The notes under the pieces are model-generated. The model searched no databases, was not told the origin of the DNA, and saw only the letters and a program-made list of their open reading frames with translations. A stretch of 11,003 nucleotides of DNA from Nitrospina sp. GTDB lineage: Bacteria > Nitrospinota > Nitrospinia > Nitrospinales > Nitrospinaceae. Numbering within the stretch: position 1 is the first letter of the stretch; each line of letters begins with the position of its first letter. Below, in pieces: positions 1-6,665 of the stretch. The position numbers and the translations under genes are program-made. The stretch lies in NCBI GenBank assembly GCA_004357435.1, contig SMVS01000145.1, positions 1-11,003 of the forward strand, given 5' to 3'.

Positions 1-285
1 ACAACGATTGCCAATCGTGCAAGCATGAAGCACCGCGTTGTGGCCCACCGTCACTTCATCACCGATCATCAACGGCAAGGTTCTGCGCGCCACATGGAGA
101 ACACAACCGTCCTGAATATTGGTCCGCATCCCAATCCGAATATAATTGACATCGCCGCGCACCACGGCATTGAACCAGACACTGCTTTCCTCACCGATCA
201 CAACGTCGCCGATCACCTGGGCGCTTTCCGCAATCATGGCAGAATCGTGAATCTTCGGTTGGTTGTCTTTGAATGGATGAATCAT
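1..285 (-). CDS. Gamma-class carbonic anhydrase-like hexapeptide-repeat protein (5' part only)
   Basis: The first 95 residues are present; the gene runs off the left edge. The protein shows the left-handed beta-helix pattern of hexapeptide repeats (for example residues 23-31 and 48-52) and family landmarks in order: WFNAVVRGD at 37-45, NIQDGCVLH at 56-64 and VGHNAVLHAC at 80-89. His64, His82 and His87 fit the three metal ligands of gamma carbonic anhydrases, and Arg43, Asp45, Gln58 and Asp59 fit the conserved residues around the site. This matches the YrdA/PaaY/CaiE-type subgroup, which are trimeric, metal-binding cytoplasmic proteins. Many members have weak or unproven carbonic anhydrase activity, so the exact reaction is uncertain. 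The ATG start at 285 is supported by GGGAAGG four bases upstream. The gene is divergent from the membrane-protein pair to its right. Confidence 0.88.
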   Translation of the reverse strand, partial: MIHPFKDNQPKIHDSAMIAESAQVIGDVVIGEESSVWFNAVVRGDVNYIRIGMRTNIQDGCVLHVARRTLPLMIGDEVTVGHNAVLHACTIGNRC

Positions 286-479
286 AGGTCCTTCCCGAAT
301 AAAGCTTATTGGATGAATAAAAAAACATCTTTCTTTGCTATCTGAAGAAGCGTCCAGGGGGCCAGCGCCTCGTTGCATTTACAGTTGGAGTAGTATACAT
401 TTTATCGCTAAGGGGTGACACCCAAAAGCAGAGCCGTTTCAAAAACCCGATCCTCCCATTCCCTTTTCCAAAACAACCC
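286..479. other. Divergent intergenic region, no gene seen
   Basis: These 194 bases separate two divergent genes and should hold both promoters. On the minus strand, TATACT (392-397) is a reasonable -10 for the carbonic anhydrase-like gene, but I see no good -35. On the plus strand, TTGCAT (373-378), a 17-base spacer and TACATT (396-401) make a weak candidate promoter for the membrane-protein pair. A short inverted repeat, GGGTG-A-CACCC, lies at 413-423, between that candidate promoter and the gene start, and could be an operator or a small hairpin. No ribosome binding site is visible before the GTG at 480. All assignments here are tentative. Confidence 0.35.
290..296 (-). promoter_or_regulatory. 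Ribosome binding site of the gamma carbonic anhydrase-like gene
   Basis: GGGAAGG on the minus strand stands four bases before the ATG at 285. It fixes the start, because no other in-frame start nearby has a comparable site. Confidence 0.6.
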
Positions 480-2336
480 GTGCCCTCACCATCGCCTTCC
501 TCAACGGACTCTTTTTTTAAACGACAAGTTAACTTTTCCAGACTCAGTTTTGGATTGCTCCTGATCGCTTTTCTTTACATGCTGGCCATCAGTTGGCGCA
601 AGTGGTCCGACCTTATTGTCGATTATGGTCAACAATTGTACGTGCCCTGGCTGTTGTCCGAGGGGCAAGTGTTATACAGGGATATTCACTATATTTACGG
701 TCCCCTTTCATCTTACCTGCACGCCCTGCTCTTCAAAATATTTGGCCCGGGAATTATCGTGTTGGCTTGGTTCAACATCGTTCTCATCGCTGGCCTCGCT
801 TGGATTCTTTATCTGGTTCTGAAAGATATCACCGATGAATTGACCGCCACCGCAGGGACGCTCACTTTCATAACGGTATTTGCCTTCGCCCAATACGTGG
901 GCGGTGGCAACTTCAATTTTGTGGGTGCCTACGTTTACGAGTTGCCCCACGGCATTTTTCTAAGTTTCCTGGCCATACAACAATTCGCTAAATACGCTCG
1001 CAATCCCGAACCTCGGCGGTTGGCCATTCTGGGTTTTCTCTGCGGATTGATTTACCTGACCAAGCCGGAAGTTTTTTTGGCCGCTTTCACCGCGCTGGTT
1101 ATGGGTTTGGCGATGGTGCACCGGTGGGCAAACCCGCAACAGCCGTTTAAAAAGCTTTTGGTGTTTGCTTCATTCTTTTTGATCCCGTCCTTGGGATTTC
1201 TTGTGTATTTTTCTTTGCACACTTCCGTTGGAACGGGTTTGGAAACCCTCATCAGCCCATGGGTCCACATCATGAACTCTGAACTGCGGTCGTTACCGCT
1301 CTATCAGTGGATGCTGGGCACACGCGACTTCGGAAGCAATCTCATCCAGGCCGTAATATACTTTTTTTTTATTTCCGGATTATTGGTTTTGATATTCCTG
1401 GTCAATCGGGTTTTCAAATCTTTTATTGAGTCCCAACGCCTTGCTACCGGGCTCTTCGGCCTGCTTCTTACAGGATTAATCCTGTTGTTATCGGGACAAA
1501 TTCATTTACTCTCCCTGGGTCGGCCCTTACCTGTCATTTTATTTATTTTTGCCGGATATTTATTTTATAAAATTTTTAATGACTCCCAGGCTAAAACCCC
1601 GCGCCCAGAGATATGGGTCGAAACTGTATTGACCGTTTTTTCTTTTTTGCTTTTATTGAAAATTTTATTCAACACGCATATTTATCATTATGGATTTGCC
1701 CTGGCCTTGCCGGCGACCTTGATCACGGTCAAAATATTCCTGTATGACTTTCCCCGGTGGGGCCGGCACTTTGGCGCGAACTTATCATTTTGTCGAAGCT
1801 TGTCCCTGATACTGGTTCTAATTTTTATATCCGTTCATTTCAAGCTCAATTCTAATATTTACCAGCTGAAGGGCCTGTCCGTGGGCACTCAAAGGGACCG
1901 TATTGTCGATTACCATTCATTTTTGGATTCCAGGGGTCTGATCTTCAATGCCGCACTGGATTATATTGACCAAAATTTTGATAAGGGTATTGAGTTCGCT
2001 ACCCTTCCAGATACGATCATGGTCAATTATTTGTCCCGCCACAAAAGCTCCACGGAATACATTATTCTCAATCCAGGGGTTTGGTTGCTGGTTGGGAATG
2101 AAGCGGTGATTGATAGTTTAAAACGATCGTCGCCTCTTTATATTTTGTTGGTCGATCGGGAGTATCCGGAATTTGGTTTAAAAATTTTCGGAAAAGATTT
2201 TGGTGCGGGTATTCTAGACTGGGTCATGAAAAATTATTTGCTGGAAAAGCAGTTTGGCAAGACACCTTTTACTGGCCAAGGGTTTGGAATTCAAATTTTA
2301 AAACAAAAGGAAACTCAGGAATACGTAAATGAATAA
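480..2336 (+). CDS. Multi-pass membrane glycosyltransferase-like protein (GT-C / family 39-like), first of a tandem pair
   Basis: This 618-residue protein has roughly twelve hydrophobic segments between about residues 22 and 453, then a mostly soluble C-terminal domain (about 460-618). After the first membrane segment comes a loop with DYGQQLYVPW (48-57) and VLYRDIHYIYGPLSSYLHAL (64-83). This placement recalls the acidic loop of GT-C glycosyltransferases such as ArnT and PMT, where an Asp is catalytic, so Asp48 is the candidate. Such enzymes use polyprenyl-phosphate sugars at the outer face of the membrane. Donor and acceptor cannot be read from the sequence. Other shared motifs are HIYHYG (400-405), NYLSR (516-520) and NPGVW (531-535). 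GTG is taken as the start because the paralogue has an N-terminus of similar length. No Shine-Dalgarno is visible, so the start is uncertain. The gene overlaps its downstream paralogue by 8 bases and contains a run of nine T at 1362-1370. The glycosyltransferase call rests on topology and loop pattern, not on a proven motif. Confidence 0.7.
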   Translation: MPSPSPSSTDSFFKRQVNFSRLSFGLLLIAFLYMLAISWRKWSDLIVDYGQQLYVPWLLSEGQVLYRDIHYIYGPLSSYLHALLFKIFGPGIIVLAWFNIVLIAGLAWILYLVLKDITDELTATAGTLTFITVFAFAQYVGGGNFNFVGAYVYELPHGIFLSFLAIQQFAKYARNPEPRRLAILGFLCGLIYLTKPEVFLAAFTALVMGLAMVHRWANPQQPFKKLLVFASFFLIPSLGFLVYFSLHTSVGTGLETLISPWVHIMNSELRSLPLYQWMLGTRDFGSNLIQAVIYFFFISGLLVLIFLVNRVFKSFIESQRLATGLFGLLLTGLILLLSGQIHLLSLGRPLPVILFIFAGYLFYKIFNDSQAKTPRPEIWVETVLTVFSFLLLLKILFNTHIYHYGFALALPATLITVKIFLYDFPRWGRHFGANLSFCRSLSLILVLIFISVHFKLNSNIYQLKGLSVGTQRDRIVDYHSFLDSRGLIFNAALDYIDQNFDKGIEFATLPDTIMVNYLSRHKSSTEYIILNPGVWLLVGNEAVIDSLKRSSPLYILLVDREYPEFGLKIFGKDFGAGILDWVMKNYLLEKQFGKTPFTGQGFGIQILKQKETQEYVNE

Positions 2337-4197
2337 ACCTCCTCACTTGTCATCCAACCACTCGCTATTTTCAGATAAGAGGTCCACTTGGACTCCTGTG
2401 GCTTTTATATTGGCGCTGTCAGGAATGGCCTGGATGAGCTGGAGAAAATGGCCAGACTTGATGATCGATTATGGGGAACAAGTTTATATCGCGTGGAGGA
2501 TTTCTGAAGGCGCGGTTCTATACAGGGATATCATTTATTTTTACGGACCTCTTTCCTCATATCTCCATGGTCTCCTATTCAAACTATTTGGACCCGGGAT
2601 CATGGTTTTGGCGGCCTTTAATATTCTGATGATCGTAGTGCTGACCGCTTTGATTTATGATTTGTTCACTTTCGTTGGAAACCGTTTTACCGGCACCTTA
2701 GCCGGGCTGACTTTTGTCACCGTATTCGCCTTTTCCCAGTATATTTGGATGGGAAACCATAACTTTGTGACTTCCTACGTTTATGATTTAACCCACGGGG
2801 CTTTTCTATGTTTTTTATCCCTTCGCATGCTCATTAAATATTCTTTAAAGGGGACCCCCGCACGGTCCGCAGGTTTGGGTTTCCTTACGGGATTAATTTT
2901 TCTGACCAAATTTGAGGTGATTTTGGCGTGGATCATCGCTCTTACTCTGGCCCTGATATTAATTTTTAATTATAGCCGCCCCCACCGCAAGGAAATCTCC
3001 AATCATCTACCAGCTTTCCTGATTGCCGCGTTCGTACCGTCGGGTTTCTTCTTTATATATTTCTCTCTTCAAATGCCAATCTCAAGTGCTTTTGATGTGA
3101 TGATCGGCCCTTGGACCTATGTGTTCAGCTCCCCCATTCGGAGCATTTCTTTTTATCAATTTGTCATGGGAACCAACTCTCTGCCTGCCAATTTAAAAAT
3201 AATGACGGTTTATTTTTTTTATGGTGCATTGACATTGGTGGCATTAATTTTATTCAGCCACTTTTCAAAAAAATCATTCAAGAAATCGGTTCTTTTAAAT
3301 TGGGCTTGCCTGGCCCTGCTGGCAGGTTTGCTGATTTTATTTCGTGGAAAAATTCCCTGGACAGAAACCCTTCGTCCATTACCTGTAATTTTATTCCTGT
3401 TTGCAGGTTATCTTTATTTTACTCGAGCAAACCATCTTGATGATCCAATCCAGCTTTCCAAATGGATTATTCTTTCTACTACAGTTACTTTTTCCCTGGC
3501 TCTGCTGATAAAAATTATTTTCAAAGTTCATGTTTATCATTACGGTGTCGTTCTAGCCATGCCAGCGACTCTGGTATTGATCCACATTCTATTTTATGAG
3601 TTTCCCCTACGAATTTCTCAAATTTCCAATAGCGGGAAATTTTATAAACCCGCCGCATTGATTATATTTCTTATATTTATTTATTCCCATGTTCAATTAT
3701 CTTCGGAGTTTTACGGGAAGAAAATCTTCCCGGTTGGAAAAGGTTCAGACATGATTCTGGGTTATGATCCGCGCATCGACCCCAAGGATTTGATGTTTAG
3801 GGTTGCATTGGAATTTCTAGAAGAAGAAGTGTCGGAGGATGAAGAATTCGTTACTTTTCCCACGGGAACTCTTTTAAACTATTTAACCCGGCGGATCAAT
3901 CCTATCAACAGTTTGAGCTTCAATCCCGGAACTTGGAAACTGGTGGGAGAGCAACCCATTTTGGATTCTTTGGAAGCGCATCCCCCCGCTTATGTTGTCA
4001 TAGTGTTTTTTGATTTTATTCATTTTGGTCATCGATTTTTTGGAGTGGACTTTGGTCGTGAAATTTATTCTTGGATTAAAAATCACTACGTTCTGTTAAA
4101 ACAAATTGGGAAAGATCCGGTCAGGGACAAAACTTTTGGAATTCAAATTTTTAAACGGAAAATTGCGGGAAAAACGGATACCAAAAATCCATCCTGA
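2329..4197 (+). CDS. Multi-pass membrane glycosyltransferase-like protein (GT-C / family 39-like), second of a tandem pair
   Basis: This 622-residue paralogue of the preceding gene is collinear over its whole length. In the loop after the first membrane segment, 34 of 45 residues are identical between the two (here residues 47-91). Asp47 in DYGEQVYIAW is the candidate catalytic Asp. HVYHYG (401-406), NYLTRR (517-522) and NPGTW (532-536) are also kept. About twelve hydrophobic segments precede a soluble C-terminal domain from about residue 460, probably on the outer side of the membrane if the GT-C topology holds. The ATG start lies inside the end of the upstream gene (ATGAATAA overlap), with CAGGAA upstream as a weak ribosome binding site, so translation is probably coupled. 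Stretches are very AT-rich: one 60-base stretch (3661-3720) has 16 G or C. The gene converges on the acyltransferase gene with 16 bases between stops. The substrate is unknown. Confidence 0.7.
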   Translation: MNKPPHLSSNHSLFSDKRSTWTPVAFILALSGMAWMSWRKWPDLMIDYGEQVYIAWRISEGAVLYRDIIYFYGPLSSYLHGLLFKLFGPGIMVLAAFNILMIVVLTALIYDLFTFVGNRFTGTLAGLTFVTVFAFSQYIWMGNHNFVTSYVYDLTHGAFLCFLSLRMLIKYSLKGTPARSAGLGFLTGLIFLTKFEVILAWIIALTLALILIFNYSRPHRKEISNHLPAFLIAAFVPSGFFFIYFSLQMPISSAFDVMIGPWTYVFSSPIRSISFYQFVMGTNSLPANLKIMTVYFFYGALTLVALILFSHFSKKSFKKSVLLNWACLALLAGLLILFRGKIPWTETLRPLPVILFLFAGYLYFTRANHLDDPIQLSKWIILSTTVTFSLALLIKIIFKVHVYHYGVVLAMPATLVLIHILFYEFPLRISQISNSGKFYKPAALIIFLIFIYSHVQLSSEFYGKKIFPVGKGSDMILGYDPRIDPKDLMFRVALEFLEEEVSEDEEFVTFPTGTLLNYLTRRINPINSLSFNPGTWKLVGEQPILDSLEAHPPAYVVIVFFDFIHFGHRFFGVDFGREIYSWIKNHYVLLKQIGKDPVRDKTFGIQIFKRKIAGKTDTKNPS

Positions 4198-4213
4198 AAC
4201 AGGCCCGGTCGAT

Positions 4214-4969
4214 TTATTCAGCCCTGACCAACGTGGACTGATGAGTTTCATGGAGCAGGCGATGGCTGTGTTCCGCCAGGGCCCGCCGGTCTGGCTCCGT
4301 GATTTCGGGAAGCACGTGGATGGATACATCCAACCTGGGATGTTTCATAATCCGCAGGCAGTGATCCTTGAAGTTCACATTCGCCCAGCAAGCTACGGAA
4401 GGTGAAGAGGCGTCGTGGTATTGAACCAGTATCGGCAATACCGGCTTGGCGGCCCGGATCGCCGCTTCGAACGGAGTGGATTTGAAGGGTCCCACTATCT
4501 CTCCGATGGTGGCGCCGCCTTCCGGGAACAGCGCCACGGAGAAACCTTGTTTCAATAAATCGCTGATGGCCGCAATCATGTGCGGCACCTGATGGCGTTT
4601 GGCGCGGTCTACAAAAATGGTGCCGCCCAGAGTCGACAACCAGCCAATCACCGGCCAGCCCTTGACATCCGCCATGGAAACAAAAAAAGTTTTGAAGCTG
4701 GCGGCCAGCACCAGGATATCCAGAGAACCCACGTGGTTGCTGACGATGAGAGGTGCGGAGCCGTTTACCGGTTTGCCCAGCATTGTGATGTGGATATTCA
4801 AGATGAAGCAACAAATCCGAGACCCTTGCCGGGCAACAGACAGGATGGTGCTTTTACTTAAATTCGGGGAGGCAAAAAGCAAAACCCGCACGATGGCGTA
4901 AACGATAACCGTAAACACGACCACCGACGACACGCCAATAAAGCGATATATCATTCTGAAAATTCCCAT
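4214..4969 (-). CDS. PlsC-like 1-acyl-sn-glycerol-3-phosphate acyltransferase
   Basis: This 251-residue protein has the lysophospholipid acyltransferase (LPLAT) signature motifs in the right order. An N-terminal hydrophobic stretch (about 8-32) acts as a membrane anchor. NHVGSLD (78-84) gives the HX4D catalytic pair His79 and Asp84. GGTIFVDR (115-122) fits motif II, FPEGG (148-152) motif III, and PVLPILV (176-182) motif IV. The likely reaction is transfer of an acyl chain to the sn-2 position of lysophosphatidic acid or a related lyso-lipid at the inner membrane. The wording of the motifs differs from E. coli PlsC (NHVGSLD rather than NHQSxxD; FPEGGAT rather than FPEGTRS), so a different lyso-lipid acceptor is possible. 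It begins 3 bases after the stop of the SGNH-like gene and is the last gene of the leftward operon. No terminator is visible after it. Confidence 0.87.
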   Translation of the reverse strand: MGIFRMIYRFIGVSSVVVFTVIVYAIVRVLLFASPNLSKSTILSVARQGSRICCFILNIHITMLGKPVNGSAPLIVSNHVGSLDILVLAASFKTFFVSMADVKGWPVIGWLSTLGGTIFVDRAKRHQVPHMIAAISDLLKQGFSVALFPEGGATIGEIVGPFKSTPFEAAIRAAKPVLPILVQYHDASSPSVACWANVNFKDHCLRIMKHPRLDVSIHVLPEITEPDRRALAEHSHRLLHETHQSTLVRAE

Positions 4970-4972
4970 GGA

Positions 4973-5767
4973 TTAAAAAAACGCCTTCCCTTTTTTTCTG
5001 CGTTGCAACATGTCCGCCCCCCACAAATCCCGAATGTTTGCAAAATACGAATTCATCATATCTCGAAAACGGATGGGGGCCGACGGCGAACACCCCAACT
5101 CTTTTAAAAATTCTTTGGCCACGCGGGACCAAACGTCCTCGGCCTTGAATACACTGTAATGAATACGGTCCCATCCGTAACAGGAATCCAGACCGGTAAT
5201 CAGGTGCAGAGAATCGCCCACCGCATTCTCCAAAAAATGATTGATCTTGCGGGTAGCGTAAACAGCTTCCATCATCGTGACTCGGGACCTTGGAAAGAAT
5301 AATAAGCGAAGGCTGTAAAAAATCCAAGTTGGAATTGGTTTTTCAAAGTATGTCGGGATTTTGGTAAAAAAAATTTCAGCGTTCAGATGTTGCAAACGCC
5401 GGATGATGTCCTTCAACGCCTCCGTGATTTGATCTGGATGCACACCATACATGATGTCGTTACCGACGTCGGTCAGCAAGGCCAGGATCCTGGTATTTTC
5501 AGGCAGGGGCGCGGGCAGGGCCGACCATAGATTACAAGTCTCTATTGAGGAATAAGAAACATGCAGAAAGCCGCCGCGCGCGCAATAACCCCGGCCGGGA
5601 CCCAGGGCGTTCCAGAAACGCACCCGGCGCGGTGACAATTGGTTTTTTAAGTGACGGGCGAGGGCATAGTAGCCACGCGCCAGGTTGCTGGCCCCCAGCA
5701 AGACGAAATATACCGGGGAATCTGCATTTTCTGGGGAAGGAATATCCGTCACGCCTTCAGCCTCCAT
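4973..5767 (-). CDS. SGNH/GDSL-hydrolase-like protein
   Basis: This 264-residue protein has the spacing of an SGNH hydrolase. LLGASNLARG (23-32) supplies the nucleophile candidate Ser27. A Gly-rich stretch, GPGRGYCARGGF (56-67), may hold the block II glycine. DVGND (100-104) supplies Asn103 as an oxyanion-hole residue, and WDRIHYS (199-205) supplies the Asp200/His203 pair in the DxxH arrangement. Such enzymes are esterases, lipases or deacylases. No signal peptide is visible, so it is probably cytoplasmic or membrane-associated, though there is a hydrophobic patch around 147-158. The ATG at 5767 has a weak ribosome binding site. A GTG five codons in (5752) follows GGAGG at good spacing and may be the true start; both lie before the conserved part. 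It sits 22 bases after the protease gene and 3 bases before the acyltransferase, which hints at a lipid or acyl role. The substrate is unknown. Confidence 0.72.
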   Translation of the reverse strand: MEAEGVTDIPSPENADSPVYFVLLGASNLARGYYALARHLKNQLSPRRVRFWNALGPGRGYCARGGFLHVSYSSIETCNLWSALPAPLPENTRILALLTDVGNDIMYGVHPDQITEALKDIIRRLQHLNAEIFFTKIPTYFEKPIPTWIFYSLRLLFFPRSRVTMMEAVYATRKINHFLENAVGDSLHLITGLDSCYGWDRIHYSVFKAEDVWSRVAKEFLKELGCSPSAPIRFRDMMNSYFANIRDLWGADMLQRRKKGKAFF

Positions 5768-5789
5768 CTCTATCTGTCAGCAACCTGGT

Positions 5790-6665
5790 TCAGGGATAAA
5801 CCCGGTATTCCTTGGGCACACGGACCTGATTGGCTCTCTTGTCCAAACTCTTGTGAAGACCTTTATAATATCTAAGTAGTTTTTTTAGGTTGGAGACTTT
5901 GGTCGTGTCGCCCTGGGCCCGGGCCGCCAGGATATCGTATTGGAAGATTTTCCGGGTGTACTTTGTAAATTTTGCTTTCCACCAGGGGCCGCTTTGACCG
6001 CCCCAAAGCAATTCGCCCGGTTGGTGGAGAGGCGTCAAAACCATCTCGTTGGTATCGAGGCGTATTTCCAGTTTATAGTTTCCCAGGAAAGTCATGCCCA
6101 AAAGCCCATCGTAGCCCTCCCCGCCAGCATGTGGATTGATGTTGGCTTCCACATTTCTGATGGTGGCTCCTCCCACCTGCACTTTTTTCAAAACAACTAA
6201 CGGGGCCTTTTGTTCGCCGCCCGCCGTACTGAACGTTAGTTGCGGAAGTCGTTTCAAATTTCGGATGCCCAGCTTTTGCGCTATTTCTTCCGAGAGGGTG
6301 ATGCTGGATGCTCCGGTATCGACCAGCAGATTCGTCTCAACCTTACCATTGAGCAGGACCTTGGCCAGAAAATTGTTGCCGAGCCGGGTGAGGGGAATGA
6401 CATGTTCCCTGGAGATTTTAACAGGCAGACGAAGGTTGACGCCAAACTCCGAACTGGCAGGAGCCTCTTTTAAGGTTTCGAACCCCCGGCCTTGCCGGTA
6501 TTGCGAAGGAATTTTTGAAAGACTGTCGGTGAAATGCACTTTGCCGTGCTCGTCTTTCCATTTATAAATTTTAGCCTGCACCAGAGCCGTTTGCAACACC
6601 ACCACCCAACAACAAACGGCTACCAGCAATGAGATAGATTTATTCAAAGAGTATGGATTTGGCAT
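5790..6665 (-). CDS. Secreted retropepsin-like aspartic protease with DUF4124-type N-terminus
   Basis: This 291-residue protein starts with a signal peptide: a positive N-region, a hydrophobic core at about 11-29, and a likely cut after Ala31 in ALVQA. Next is a short DUF4124-like module (about 32-56, KIYKWKDEHG...HFTDS). A single retropepsin-like clan AA domain follows, with VDTGAS at 115-120 (catalytic Asp116) and the second hydrophobic-Gly element GYDGLLGMTFLG at 184-195. One Asp per chain implies an active homodimer, as in retroviral proteases and bacterial TIGR02281-type proteins. A basic C-terminal tail of about 80 residues (about 212-291), rich in Lys, Arg and Tyr, matches nothing I recognise. 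The start overlaps the end of ftsK by 26 bases in another frame. AGGGAGGT just upstream of the ATG supports it. Location is periplasmic or outer-membrane facing by inference. The target protein is unknown. Confidence 0.85.
   Translation of the reverse strand: MPNPYSLNKSISLLVAVCCWVVVLQTALVQAKIYKWKDEHGKVHFTDSLSKIPSQYRQGRGFETLKEAPASSEFGVNLRLPVKISREHVIPLTRLGNNFLAKVLLNGKVETNLLVDTGASSITLSEEIAQKLGIRNLKRLPQLTFSTAGGEQKAPLVVLKKVQVGGATIRNVEANINPHAGGEGYDGLLGMTFLGNYKLEIRLDTNEMVLTPLHQPGELLWGGQSGPWWKAKFTKYTRKIFQYDILAARAQGDTTKVSNLKKLLRYYKGLHKSLDKRANQVRVPKEYRVYP

Noticed and set aside
25..345. Plus-strand open frame of 106 codons at the left edge
   Set aside because: It is antisense to the carbonic anhydrase-like gene, whose metal ligands and ribosome binding site are clear on the minus strand.
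4198..4213. Possible bidirectional terminator between the convergent genes
   Set aside because: The 16 bases and flanking coding ends show no stable hairpin with a T run on either strand.
4854..5327. Minus-strand open frame of 157 codons overlapping the SGNH-like gene and the start of the acyltransferase gene
   Set aside because: It is in another frame of two genes with recognisable catalytic motifs, and has no family signature of its own.
6136..6567. Plus-strand open frame of 143 codons opposite the protease gene
   Set aside because: It is antisense to the aspartic protease with its VDTGAS motif, and shows no independent evidence of coding.
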